A stretch of 64,000 nucleotides of DNA from CAVWDU01 sp963753815 (GTDB lineage Bacteria > Pseudomonadota > Gammaproteobacteria > Pseudomonadales > Halieaceae). The position numbers and the translations under genes are program-made. The stretch's first letter is position 1. Every line of letters begins with the position of its first letter. Of the stretch, positions 1-8,357 are shown piece by piece. Where the stretch lies: contig CAVWDU010000007.1 in NCBI GenBank assembly GCA_963753815.1, positions 472,056 to 536,055 on the forward strand, written 5' to 3'. The notes beneath the pieces are model-generated. The model had not been told where the DNA came from. It worked only from the letters and a program-made list of their open reading frames with translations, and made no database searches.

Positions 1-2
1 TC

Positions 3-449
3 CTCAACCTGTGCGAGGACAAGAACGCGGCCCTCGCGGAGGTGTTCCGCATCCTTAAACCCGGCGGCCGCCTGGCCGTTTCCGACCTGGTGCTCAAACA
101 GCCGCTCCCCGACGCTGTGGCGGAAAAGGTGACGGCCTGGATCGGTTGTATCGGGGGCGCCCTCTCGGTGGACGAATACCGGGAGAAGCTTTCCGCGGTG
201 GGATTTGCTGCGGTGGCAATCGAGGACACCGGTGCCGATTTGAACGTCTACAAGGAGGGGGCGAGTGCTGCCTGCTGCGGCCCGGCGGAGCCGGCGCCAG
301 AAACCGGGTGTTGCCCTGCATCGGAATCATCGACCGATGGGACAGTCACCACCCCCGCTTTCCACGACGATATGCGTGAACTTCTGGAGTCTGTCGACGC
401 CAATGACTACGCCGCCAGCGCGAAAATATTCGCCGTCAAACCGGAATAG
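3..449 (+). CDS. arsM: Arsenite methyltransferase, C-terminal part (5' end outside window)
   Basis: Only the last ~148 codons are present, because the reading frame is already open at the left edge of the window. The visible part begins with the end of a class I SAM-methyltransferase core: the stretch RILKPGGRLAVSDLV is the typical post-motif loop and strand of ArsM/UbiE-type enzymes. It is followed by a linker and a cysteine-rich tail (AACCGP, then GCCP), which is characteristic of arsenite S-adenosylmethionine methyltransferases that bind As(III) through cysteines. Known family role: stepwise methylation of arsenite in the cytoplasm as detoxification. The upstream neighbours, where an arsR regulator would be expected, are outside the window. 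The assignment rests on the loop motif plus the paired cysteines; a different SAM-methyltransferase is possible but less likely. Confidence 0.75.
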   Translation, partial: LNLCEDKNAALAEVFRILKPGGRLAVSDLVLKQPLPDAVAEKVTAWIGCIGGALSVDEYREKLSAVGFAAVAIEDTGADLNVYKEGASAACCGPAEPAPETGCCPASESSTDGTVTTPAFHDDMRELLESVDANDYAASAKIFAVKPE

Positions 450-492
450 CAACCTGCTGAAAAAGGCACAGGCGAGTGCGAGACAAGCCAGG

Positions 493-735
493 TCAGTGGT
501 CGACCGCCCCCCGGCCGCACACGCCGTTACAGCGCTCCCTGGTGTCCAGTCGAAATACCCGCCACAGGTAACAGCGACCGAAGATCCCGTTCAATACCAG
601 GAAGACAGACGCCAGCAGGGCGATCCAGTGCAGCGCGGTATGCTCTGGCTGCAGCACCACCCAGGCCGCCAGTAGCGCGCCCAGCAGCAGTCGTACCCGC
701 CTTTCAACACGCCCCAGATTCTGTTCCATCGACAT
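493..735 (-). CDS. DUF2892 (YgaP-type) small inner-membrane protein
   Basis: Encodes about 80 residues. The start is taken at the ATG ending at 735, which has a GGGAG ribosome-binding site five bases upstream; a longer frame exists to 789 but adds a non-family extension. The N-terminus (EQNLGRVERRVRLLLGALLA) fits the DUF2892 pattern of a short polar head followed by two hydrophobic helices, here about residues 13-28 and 36-50. It ends in a cysteine-containing tail (RERCNGVCGRG). DUF2892 proteins are found alone or fused to rhodanese domains (YgaP) and are often near sulfur or arsenic genes; their function is not established. It is convergent with the arsM-like gene to its left. Confidence 0.7.
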   Translation of the reverse strand: MSMEQNLGRVERRVRLLLGALLAAWVVLQPEHTALHWIALLASVFLVLNGIFGRCYLWRVFRLDTRERCNGVCGRGAVDH

Positions 736-831
736 GACAACTCCCGGTGTCAAGACACTTTGTCTATGACCTGAACAGATGTACGCCATCGGGCCGTGGA
801 CGGATCAGCGACAAATTTCGCTTTTCGGATG

Positions 832-1455
832 TCAGCCGCGAGCCGGGTGGTCCTCGAGGCCGCCGCGTAACTCGCGCCAGAACATGGCCGCAGCCTGGTC
901 GCACATCGGTCCCATGGCCTCGACATCGGGATAAACACCATCGATCATCAGCCGACTCATGCCGTGCAGCGTACTCCAGCTCACCTGCGAGTACCGCAGC
1001 ACATCCAGCGTCGGGTCCACATGCCCTCGCTCCTGCCAACTCCGCACCTGTTCTATGTAAAACCGGAAGGAGCCGTGAGCCTCGGCTCTCAGCGAAGCGG
1101 TGATGGCATCGCCTCGCCATAGCTGGCCCCCGAACATGAGGTCGTAGTACTCGGCGTTCTCCACAGCAAATGTCAGGTAACTACGGACAAACCGGCGCAT
1201 GCGCGGTTCGGAAAGATCGCCAGCCGGCAGCGTCAATATCTTCACATAACGACTGAAACCCTCCTCGGCGATCGCGCAGAGCAGGTCCTGTTTGTCGTTG
1301 AAGTGGTGATACGGCGCGGTGCGCGACACACCCGCCCGGGCCGCCAGCCGTCGCATGGAGAGACCGGCCTCCCCCTCCTCACGAATCAGCAGGGCAGCTT
1401 CATCGAGCAGCACGCGGCGCAGGTCGCCGTGGTGGTAATGTTTCTTTCCGGTCAT
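832..1455 (-). CDS. TetR/AcrR-family transcriptional regulator
   Basis: A 207-residue protein of normal TetR length. The N-terminus KKHYHHGDLRRVLLDEA, then the helix-turn-helix LSMRRLAARAGVSRTAPYHH and FNDKQDLLCAIAEEGF, is a textbook TetR DNA-binding domain (about residues 8-60); the YHHGDLR opening is typical of one large TetR subgroup. The C-terminal ~140 residues form the ligand-binding/dimerisation domain and show no recognisable specificity. It is transcribed divergently from fadH across about 110 bp that contain two short palindromes (1477-1489 and 1527-1539), so it very likely represses itself and the fadH side. The inducer is unknown; an acyl-CoA or lipid-like effector would fit the neighbouring gene (inference). 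Confidence 0.9.
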   Translation of the reverse strand: MTGKKHYHHGDLRRVLLDEAALLIREEGEAGLSMRRLAARAGVSRTAPYHHFNDKQDLLCAIAEEGFSRYVKILTLPAGDLSEPRMRRFVRSYLTFAVENAEYYDLMFGGQLWRGDAITASLRAEAHGSFRFYIEQVRSWQERGHVDPTLDVLRYSQVSWSTLHGMSRLMIDGVYPDVEAMGPMCDQAAAMFWRELRGGLEDHPARG

Positions 1456-1476
1456 GCGGCCATCCTACAACCAATC

Positions 1477-1489
1477 TTGACAGTGTCAA
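1477..1489. promoter_or_regulatory. Candidate TetR operator, TTGACA-G-TGTCAA
   Basis: A perfect 6+1+6 inverted repeat lies 22 bases upstream of the TetR gene start. The left half is itself TTGACA, so the palindrome could overlap a -35 element and bound repressor would block RNA polymerase. Operator function is inferred from symmetry and position only. Confidence 0.5.
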
Positions 1490-1526
1490 ATTCGCCTGTT
1501 AGCTTGAGAGCCCATAACTTGACGGC

Positions 1527-1539
1527 GTCTAGTTTAGAC
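1527..1539. promoter_or_regulatory. Second candidate operator, GTCTA-GTT-TAGAC
   Basis: A perfect 5+3+5 inverted repeat 26 bases before the fadH start, downstream of a TTGACG (1519-1524) that could serve as a -35 box. Its sequence differs from the 1477-1489 palindrome, so at most one may be the regulator's true site. A GGAGG-type ribosome-binding site (TTGGAGGA, 1552-1559) follows it just before fadH. Confidence 0.4.
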
Positions 1540-1564
1540 CCGGAACGCCAATTGGAGGACTCTC

Positions 1565-3587
1565 GTGACCCCTTACCCAAAGCTGCTCGAACCCCTGGAT
1601 CTGGGATTCACCACCCTGCGCAATCGCGTACTCATGGGTTCCATGCACACCGGTCTGGAGGAAGCCCCCAACGGCCACGAGCGGATGGCCGCGTTCTTTG
1701 CAGAACGGGCCCGTGGAGGGGTCGGCCTGATCGTGACCGGCGGTTTCGGCCCCAACAAGCGTGCGGCCACTCACGAGCACACCAAAATGCTTGCGAGTGA
1801 AGCGGACTGCGCCGACCACCGGGTTATTACCGACGCCGTGCACGCCGAGGGCGGCAAGATATGCATGCAAATCCTGCATACGGGACGCTACGCGTTCAAT
1901 GAAAACCCCATAGCGCCCTCCGCCGTGCAGGCGCCGATCAATGTCTTCAAACCCAAGGCGGCGACGCCGGACGAAATAGAGCAGCAGATCGATGACTTTG
2001 TGCGCATGTCGGTACTGGCCCGGAAGGCAGGCTACGACGGCGTGGAGATCATGGGTTCCGAGGGCTACTTCCTCAATCAGTTCCTGGCGGCCCGCACCAA
2101 CCACCGGGACGACGAGTGGGGCGGCAGCTACGAAAACCGCATGCGACTGCCGGTAGAAGTTGTGCGGCGTGTTCGCGAGGCGGTCGGCAGCGACTTCATC
2201 ATTATCTACCGTCTGTCGATGCTGGACCTGGTCGAAGGCGGCAGCAGCGACGACGAGGTCATCATGCTCGGCAAGGCAGTCGCGGAAGCAGGTGCCACCA
2301 TCATCAACACCGGCATCGGCTGGCACGAAGCGCGTATTCCGACGATCGCTACCAAGGTGCCCCGGGCCGCCTTCACCTGGGTTACGGCCCGGTTCCGCGA
2401 TGAGCTGACGGTTCCAGTAATCACTTCCAACCGGATCAATACACCCGAGGTGGCTGAGGCCGTGCTGGCGCGGGGTGATGCCGACATGGTATCCCTGGCT
2501 CGCCCCTTCCTGGCGGACGCCGATTTCGTCAACAAGGCGGCCGCTGGCAAAGCGGACGAGATCAATACCTGCATCGGTTGTAACCAGGCCTGCCTGGACC
2601 ACGTCTTCTCGGGCGTGATGACCAGTTGCCTGGTAAACCCCCGCGCCTGCCACGAAACGGAGCTGATAATCGAGCCGGCAGTAAAGAAGAAATCCATCGC
2701 CGTAGTCGGGGCCGGGCCGGCGGGCCTGGCGTTCGCGACAACGGCGGCAGAGCCGTGGGCACAGCGTAACGCTGTTCGATGCCGCCAATGAGATCGGCGG
2801 CCAGTTCAACCTCGCCAAGCAGATTCCAGGCAAGGAGGAGTTCTACGAGACCCTGCGTTACTTTCAGCGCCAGATAGAGCTGACCGGTGTCACCCTGAAA
2901 CTCGGCAAAGCGATCAGCGCCGATGACCTCGCCGACGGCGAATTCGACGACGTGGTGCTGGCCACTGGCATCACGCCGCGCACGCCTGATATCGAAGGTA
3001 TCGATCACCCCAAGGTGTTGTCTTACCTCGACGTGTTGAGAGACAAGGCACCGGTGGGCGATAAGGTCGCCATCATCGGCGCCGGCGGCATCGGCTTTGA
3101 CGTGGCGGAATACCTCACCCACGGCGAGGAAAGTCCAGCCACTGATATCCGGGAGTTCATGCGGGAATGGGGCGTGGACATGACGCTGGAGGCCCGCGGA
3201 GGTATCGAGGGCGTGCAGGCAGTCGTGCCACCGTCACCGCGGCAGGTCAGCCTGCTACAGCGCAAGACCAGCAAGGTCGGTGGCGGCCTGGGCAAGACCA
3301 CCGGCTGGATTCATCGTCTCGGCCTGGAGAAAAAGGGCGTGCAGATGATGCCGGGCTGTGAATACAGGAAGATCGACGACGCCGGTTTGCATATCACCAT
3401 CGGCGGCGTGGACAAAGTGCTGGACGTGGACAACGTGGTGCTCTGCGCCGGACAGGAACCCCGCCGTGAACTGGTCGCCGGGCTGGAGGGCAAACCCGTT
3501 CACCTGATCGGCGGCGCCGATGTGGCAGTCGAACTCGATGCCAAGCGCGCAATCGACCAGGGCACACGACTGGCGGCGTCCCTGTAG
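1565..3587 (+). CDS. fadH: 2,4-dienoyl-CoA reductase (NADPH), interrupted by one extra base
   Basis: Reduces 2,4-dienoyl-CoA intermediates during beta-oxidation of unsaturated fatty acids. The protein matches the E. coli FadH pattern along its whole length: an FMN-binding TIM barrel, the active-site Tyr in GSEGYFLNQ (about residue 168) and His in GIGWHEARIPT (about 254). A 4Fe-4S site follows at Cys336, Cys339, Cys343 and Cys355, then an FAD site (VVGAGPAGLAFA) and an NADPH site (IIGAGGIGFD). The frame breaks at 2753-2754: GAGCCGTGGG would restore ERGHSVTLFDA if one C were removed, and the repaired product is about 673 residues, the normal family length. The second half starts properly only in the +1 frame. 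It is either a sequencing insertion or a very recent mutation, since both halves are otherwise intact. Start ATG/GTG at 1565 follows a good ribosome-binding site. Confidence 0.9.
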
Positions 3588-3690
3588 CGGCAGCAACGCC
3601 CTCGATACATCAGGCTGGGAAAAGGCCCGGAGCGAATCACGAATCGGCCCGGGGAAGCTCAATCTGCCAGCGGCGAACAACGCCGCAGGT

Positions 3691-4128
3691 TTAGGCCATA
3701 TCGCTGCGGTGGCGCGACATGTCGCCGACGAGGTTGGGCTCTATCACCCGCTCCGCGAACTGCCAGCGGCCGTCGCGTTTGTGCAGTTTGTCGAGGTAAG
3801 TACCGATAAAGATCGCCTGCAGGGGAAAGTCCCCGGGCACGCACTGCATCACTGTGATACAGCAGCGCGCAGTGGCGGCGTCGCCCTCCTCGCCCACCGC
3901 GATCTGGACATTGCTCATCAGGTGGCGGGTGTTAGGGGTGCCATCGTAGATGATCACGTTATCGAGAACGGCCCGCACTGCTGCAGCGCCGGACGCCAGG
4001 TCGCCGGCGATACCCCAGGCACCCTCGGCAAAAAGCCCGGCAAAGCCGTCGAGATCGCCGCGATCCACGCTGTCGCAGTACTCGCACAAGAGCGCCATGA
4101 TGTGTCGCTCATCTTCCGCGTGGTTCAT
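3691..4128 (-). CDS. SnoaL/NTF2-like domain protein
   Basis: A 145-residue single-domain protein. The opening DERHIMALLCEYCDSVDRGD with LDGFAGLFAEGAWG is the usual first helix pair and strand of the SnoaL_4/NTF2-like cone fold. The end (YLDKLHKRDGRWQFAERVIEP) is the typical closing strand pair of the same fold. Members include steroid isomerases, polyketide cyclases, dehydratases and subunits of ring-hydroxylating enzymes, so the reaction cannot be read from sequence. It lies 53 bases downstream of the SDR gene on the same strand and may share a transcript with it. Convergent with fadH. Confidence 0.75.
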   Translation of the reverse strand: MNHAEDERHIMALLCEYCDSVDRGDLDGFAGLFAEGAWGIAGDLASGAAAVRAVLDNVIIYDGTPNTRHLMSNVQIAVGEEGDAATARCCITVMQCVPGDFPLQAIFIGTYLDKLHKRDGRWQFAERVIEPNLVGDMSRHRSDMA

Positions 4129-4181
4129 ACCCGGCTCCAGTTTACAGTGCTATTGTGGCCGGTTTTGCATCCGGCCCCGTC

Positions 4182-5018
4182 TCAGACACCGCTCTTGCCG
4201 GCCTCGCGCATCAGCGGTATCTGTTCGGAGAATCGCGGCGGCCCCGCCACCGACCCGGTGGTAATACCCGCGTCAATCGTCAGGGTCAGGCCACTCGTGT
4301 AGCCCGATTCGTCGCTGGCGAGCCAGAGCACCGCGTTGGCCACGTCGTCGGCCAGCCCGGGGCGCCCCTTCAGCGGCGACTCATCTGCCAGCATTTTGAC
4401 CGTGCCCTCGATATCCGTGTGGTCCTCCAGGTAGGCTTGCGCCACCATCGGCGTGGCCACACTGTAAGGCGCCACGCAATTGACCCTGACCCCGAAGGCA
4501 CACACCTCGGCGGCGAGATTACGGGTTATGCCCACCACCGCGTGCTTCGCCGCAGCGTAGGCGTGCGGGCCGAGGCCCCCAGTGACGCCCGCCACGCTCG
4601 ACATGCTGATGATCGAGCCGGAACCGGCTTTCTTCATGTGCCTGGAGGCATGCTTCATGCCGTAGAAGACGCCGTTGAGCAGGATGTCGAGTGTAAATTT
4701 CCATTCCTCCGCCGGCGTGGACTCCAACGGACCGATGGAGCCGACGATACCCGCGTTATTGAACATCACGTCAATCTTGCCGAATTGCTCGACGGCGGTA
4801 TTCACCAGGGACTCGACCTGGTCTTCCTTCGTCACATCGCAGTGACGGTAAATGGCAGCATCACCGAGACTGGCGGCAAAAGCCTCACCGGTCTCGTCCT
4901 GGATATCACCGAGCACCACGCGGGCGCCCTCCTGGACGAATTTCTCCGCCGTCGCCGCACCGATGCCGCTGGCTCCGCCGGTGATAACCGCTACTTTGTC
5001 TGCGAGTCTGTCTCCCAT
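4182..5018 (-). CDS. Short-chain dehydrogenase/reductase (SDR)
   Basis: A classical SDR of 278 residues. The N-terminal NAD(P) motif is GGASGIG (TGxxxGxG type), with acidic GDIQDE after beta-2 favouring NAD(H). NNAG, the active-site serine in SMSSVAG and YAAAK (catalytic Tyr and Lys) are all present and in order. The C-terminus is slightly longer than usual (RFSEQIPLMREAGKSGV). It should oxidise or reduce an alcohol/ketone pair on a small hydrophobic substrate; alicyclic-alcohol and steroid dehydrogenases of this group look alike, so no substrate is assigned. It precedes the SnoaL-like gene and lies downstream of the TonB receptor, all on the minus strand. Confidence 0.9.
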   Translation of the reverse strand: MGDRLADKVAVITGGASGIGAATAEKFVQEGARVVLGDIQDETGEAFAASLGDAAIYRHCDVTKEDQVESLVNTAVEQFGKIDVMFNNAGIVGSIGPLESTPAEEWKFTLDILLNGVFYGMKHASRHMKKAGSGSIISMSSVAGVTGGLGPHAYAAAKHAVVGITRNLAAEVCAFGVRVNCVAPYSVATPMVAQAYLEDHTDIEGTVKMLADESPLKGRPGLADDVANAVLWLASDESGYTSGLTLTIDAGITTGSVAGPPRFSEQIPLMREAGKSGV

Positions 5019-5168
5019 GGAGAATCCCCTTAAGTTTCGAGCTCACCGTCGATGACTCGCGCCTGCCAAGCGGGAGTCATGCCGGCCTGTCTCAGTGTAA
5101 ATCAGGATGCCCTCCCCGCGCAGCGGGAAGGCCATCGTTGGTGTCGATCCCGAGGGAGCGTCCGCCGG

Positions 5169-7424
5169 TCACTGGGCACCGAAGTCGTAGGTGACCTCGA
5201 CGCCCCATGTACGCGGCGCGCGTGGCGCGGCATAGGCCCACAGGCCGGAGACGTTCAAGCCGTGTGCCCACCCGTCTTCATCGGTCAGGTTACGACCGTA
5301 GACACTGAACCGCAGGGCGTTGATGGCGTAGTTGACCGACGCATCGACCAGGTGCTGGTCATCGTTTTCCAGCTCGGGCCGGTTGGTCTGCTCGATGAAG
5401 TGTTCACCCAGAAAGCGATAGGCGCCCCTGACCCAGGCCTCGCCATTGCCGATGTTCCAGGCGTAGGTCGCGTCGATGCTGGCGGTAAGCTCCGGGGCCC
5501 TGCGGAAGTCCAGGCCACTGAGGTCAGTAATGCCGTTGGGGCCTTCAAAGGTGAAGTCATCGTATTCCGAGTCGAGGTAGCCCAGGTTTGCACGCAGGTT
5601 CAGGCCCTCCCCAAGTACCGCCTGCACTTCCAGCTCGATACCCTGCATCGTCGCGCTGGCCGCGTTGAAGACGGTGATCCGCTGGCCCGTCGCGCCGTCG
5701 GAGGGCAAACCGATTTCCTCCTGCTTGTCCTGGTAGTCCATGTAGAACAGGGCGCCATTGAAACGCACGCGATTGTCCCACCATTCACTCTTGAAGCCGA
5801 CTTCATAGTTCTCGACGGTTTCCGGGTCGTAGGGAATGCGGGCGGTGGGTTGCGAGTCGACGCGCCCGTTGAAACCGCCGCTGCGATAGCCCTCGGAATA
5901 GGTCGCGTACAACATCGCGTCATCATTCATCTGGTAGCGGAACCCCACCTTGGGCGTGAACTCGGTCCATTCCTCATCGGGGTGATTGGGCCCTGTATTG
6001 AGATTCCAGAACTGTCGGGACTCCTTTTCATCCTTGGTGTAGCGACCGCCCAGGGTCACGGTCCAACGGTCGGTCAGCCGGTAATCCCCTTCGAAGAACA
6101 GCGCCTGGGAATCCGTGTACTGTTTGGTCTTCTGGGGGATGTCCAGCACCGTCCCGGGCGGGTTGAAAGTGATCCAGCTGCGCAGGCGTATCTCATAGTC
6201 GGATTCCCACAGGTAGGCGCCGACCACGAAGTTCAGCCTGCCGCCGTCGTCGTCATACGTCAGCCGCAGTTCATGGCTTTCCTGCTGATACTCCGCGGGA
6301 CGATCGGTACCGAACAGCATCTCGGGTTCAGAGGTCCAGTTGGAGTAGATGGTCTCCTCGGTCTCGAACGTGCCGTAGATATAGTCCAGCGCCCAGTTGT
6401 CGTTGATCGCCCAGCGCACGTCGAAGATGTGGGTCTCGGCATCAAAAGTCGCGTCCAGGTCCGTGGGCGTCAGGGTATCCGGCGTACTAATCGCGACATT
6501 CTCGATTGTCATGCCTGCCGTTGCAGGCAGAAAGCCCAGGGTATTGACCTTGTAACGGTCTCCGGAGCTCGGCGTGGTCTGGGATTGGGCACAGTAACCA
6601 TAGGCCTGGCAGAACAGGGTATCCGGCTGGCCCATGTTGACCAGCGGCGGGGTGTCCTGTTCGGTCTCCTCGTCCGTGTAGGTATATTCTATCTCCAGGG
6701 TGTCGGTCGGGTTCCACAGCAGGTTGATGCCGTAGCTCTGGTAATCGATACGGCCGTTGTCCTTGCCCGTCTGGGTGTTCTCGAAATACCCCTCCTGCTG
6801 GTCATTCTTCGCGCCGGTCAGCTTGACGCCGAAGTTGTCCCCGATACCGAAGTTGAGGATACCGTCGGCATAAAACGTATCGTAATCGCCGTAGCCAATG
6901 CGCAGCTTGCCGCCGAGTTCACCCGTCGGCTTGGTACGCTCGACGTTGATGGTGCCGCCGATGGTGTTGCGGCCGAACAGGGTTCCCTGGGGCCCCCGCA
7001 GGATCTCCACGGACGCCAGGTCGATGCTGCGCAGCAGGGCGCCGCTGTTGGCACCGATGAACAGGCCGTCCACCTGCACGCCCACGGCGGGGTCGAAGTT
7101 TTTCTCCACGTCGGCGACGCCGATACCGCGAATGAACAACGCGCCGTTACCCCCGGGGCCCTGGGAGGTGTCGTCGATGATCAGGTTGGGTGAGATGAAC
7201 GCCAGGTCCTTGATGTCCCGCGCAAAGGTGCGCGAAATTTCGGTCTGGCTCATCGCGCTGACCGACAACCCCACGTCCTGCAGGTTTTCCGTGCGTTTGC
7301 GGGCGGTCACCACGATCTCTTCCAGCGCGGCCTGGTCGTCCTGCGCCCTGGCATTGGTTGACACCAGGGCAGTGGCGGGCAGGCTGGCGATGGTAATGGC
7401 GGTAGTGAGTGCTCTGACTTTCAT
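5169..7424 (-). CDS. TonB-dependent outer-membrane receptor
   Basis: A 751-residue receptor. It has a signal peptide (about residues 1-27, ending STNARA) and a TonB-box-like stretch LEEIVVTARKR. The plug domain shows ENLQDVGLSVSAM, GIGVADVEKNFDPAVGVQVDG and the conserved VEILRGPQGTLFGRNTIGG. A 22-strand barrel follows, ending in an aromatic-rich terminus (WGVEVTYDFGAQ). The type is the broad iron-complex/OMR-like group that is expanded in aquatic Gammaproteobacteria and sphingomonads, where many members import hydrophobic or carbohydrate substrates. The neighbouring SDR, SnoaL-like protein and FadH suggest a lipid or terpenoid ligand (inference). Its long upstream region carries an inverted repeat at 7848-7868. 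Confidence 0.9.
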   Translation of the reverse strand: MKVRALTTAITIASLPATALVSTNARAQDDQAALEEIVVTARKRTENLQDVGLSVSAMSQTEISRTFARDIKDLAFISPNLIIDDTSQGPGGNGALFIRGIGVADVEKNFDPAVGVQVDGLFIGANSGALLRSIDLASVEILRGPQGTLFGRNTIGGTINVERTKPTGELGGKLRIGYGDYDTFYADGILNFGIGDNFGVKLTGAKNDQQEGYFENTQTGKDNGRIDYQSYGINLLWNPTDTLEIEYTYTDEETEQDTPPLVNMGQPDTLFCQAYGYCAQSQTTPSSGDRYKVNTLGFLPATAGMTIENVAISTPDTLTPTDLDATFDAETHIFDVRWAINDNWALDYIYGTFETEETIYSNWTSEPEMLFGTDRPAEYQQESHELRLTYDDDGGRLNFVVGAYLWESDYEIRLRSWITFNPPGTVLDIPQKTKQYTDSQALFFEGDYRLTDRWTVTLGGRYTKDEKESRQFWNLNTGPNHPDEEWTEFTPKVGFRYQMNDDAMLYATYSEGYRSGGFNGRVDSQPTARIPYDPETVENYEVGFKSEWWDNRVRFNGALFYMDYQDKQEEIGLPSDGATGQRITVFNAASATMQGIELEVQAVLGEGLNLRANLGYLDSEYDDFTFEGPNGITDLSGLDFRRAPELTASIDATYAWNIGNGEAWVRGAYRFLGEHFIEQTNRPELENDDQHLVDASVNYAINALRFSVYGRNLTDEDGWAHGLNVSGLWAYAAPRAPRTWGVEVTYDFGAQ

Positions 7425-8058
7425 AATTTTACTCCGGGACGCTGTAAATTATTGGTGAATCGAGCTGTTCAAGTTGCATTCAGGGGTAAGTCTGCGGAGA
7501 GCGGGTACGATCCCCGGCAGGCGAGGATGCTGCAACGTAATTCCCTTCGAGGCAGCGCCACTGAGGGGAACGAGCCGGCGCTCGATGGCGAGGGGAAGCC
7601 TCGGTGAGAAATGTGGCATCCGTGAAAACGCCGGCTCCCACTGGCTGGCAGGAGAACCCATCATTGAGCATGCCGTCCCGGATGACGCGATGTTCCCGCC
7701 GGGCGCTGTATTGTTATTGATGCATCCAGGTTGTATGCGTTCATAAGCCGCCTTTCGCCCCGCTCAGGGGTCCTGGTTCGGTAGCGGTCGTCGCGGGAGG
7801 TGATAACCCACCGCGACTGTGGTGAAGCTTCAACAACACTACCAAATGCTTGTTTGCGTCTAACAAGCTAATATACCCCCCGGGATCAGTCAAGTATTTT
7901 GCAGGTGCCTTATTTCCGGCCCGGTTGGCTGGTCGCACTGTCTCACGGATGCCTGGAATTCACCGCCAGAACCGGCGCTGCAGGGGATTGACTGACTGCT
8001 GGGTGCGGCCCTCGCCCGACTGCGCGAGGACATCCCCGGGCTGCTTGACTGATCCCGG
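7425..8058. other. Long intergenic region upstream of the TonB receptor
   Basis: About 630 bases without a convincing gene. Several short open frames exist on both strands, but none shows domain-like sequence. The region presumably holds the receptor promoter and a long leader; the only clear structure I see is the inverted repeat at 7848-7868, about 420 bases before the receptor start, beside an AT-rich stretch. Confidence 0.5.
7848..7868. promoter_or_regulatory. Inverted repeat GCTTGTT-N7-AACAAGC
   Basis: A perfect 7-bp inverted repeat with a 7-base spacer, 21 bases in total, in an AT-rich part of the receptor's upstream region. Dyads of this size and spacing are typical of dimeric repressors (TetR, LacI or GntR types). 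Which protein binds it is unknown. Confidence 0.4.
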
Positions 8059-8280
8059 CTATTCCGAGCGGTCAGCGGGACCGAGATACTCAAAACGCGG
8101 CTGCCGGCGGCCATCGCGCTGAACGCTTTCCTGGAACATGGAAAGCGGCCTCACCCACAACCCCTGCTCCCCGTATTGAGGCGTATACACGACCATCGAT
8201 TCTCCCGTTTCGGAATGGGTCGCCACACCATGCACGAGGTATTCGCCTCCCTTGAAGTGGCGGTATCTGCCATTTTTCAT
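8059..8280 (-). CDS. DUF1653 domain protein
   Basis: A 73-residue protein that is essentially one DUF1653 domain. The landmarks RYRHFKGGEYLVHGVATHSE, VVYTPQYGEQGLWVRPLSMF and the closing PRFEYLG fit that family well. The family is small, cytosolic and uncharacterised, sometimes fused to other domains. It is divergent from the HD-domain gene with 77 bases between their starts. Confidence 0.85.
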   Translation of the reverse strand: MKNGRYRHFKGGEYLVHGVATHSETGESMVVYTPQYGEQGLWVRPLSMFQESVQRDGRRQPRFEYLGPADRSE

Positions 8281-8357
8281 CTAACCCTCTCCCGTATGTT
8301 CACGCCGTCGGCTCATGTAGACTATCGAATCCCGCAACAAGCAGCGAGAATCAGGAC

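Noticed and set aside
2740..2770. Programmed ribosomal frameshift in fadH
   Set aside because: No slippery heptamer or downstream stem, and the same kind of extra base appears in unrelated genes.
1529..2833. 434-codon open frame on the minus strand across fadH
   Set aside because: Arginine/glycine-rich shadow frame opposite a gene with clear motifs; no domain character.
5052..7193. 713-codon open frame on the plus strand across the TonB receptor
   Set aside because: Shadow of a GC-rich gene; no signal peptide or recognisable motif.
7980..8052. Short protein-like tail (LLGAALARLREDIPGLLD)
   Set aside because: Eighteen codons after a stop with no start or upstream homology; could be chance in GC-rich DNA.
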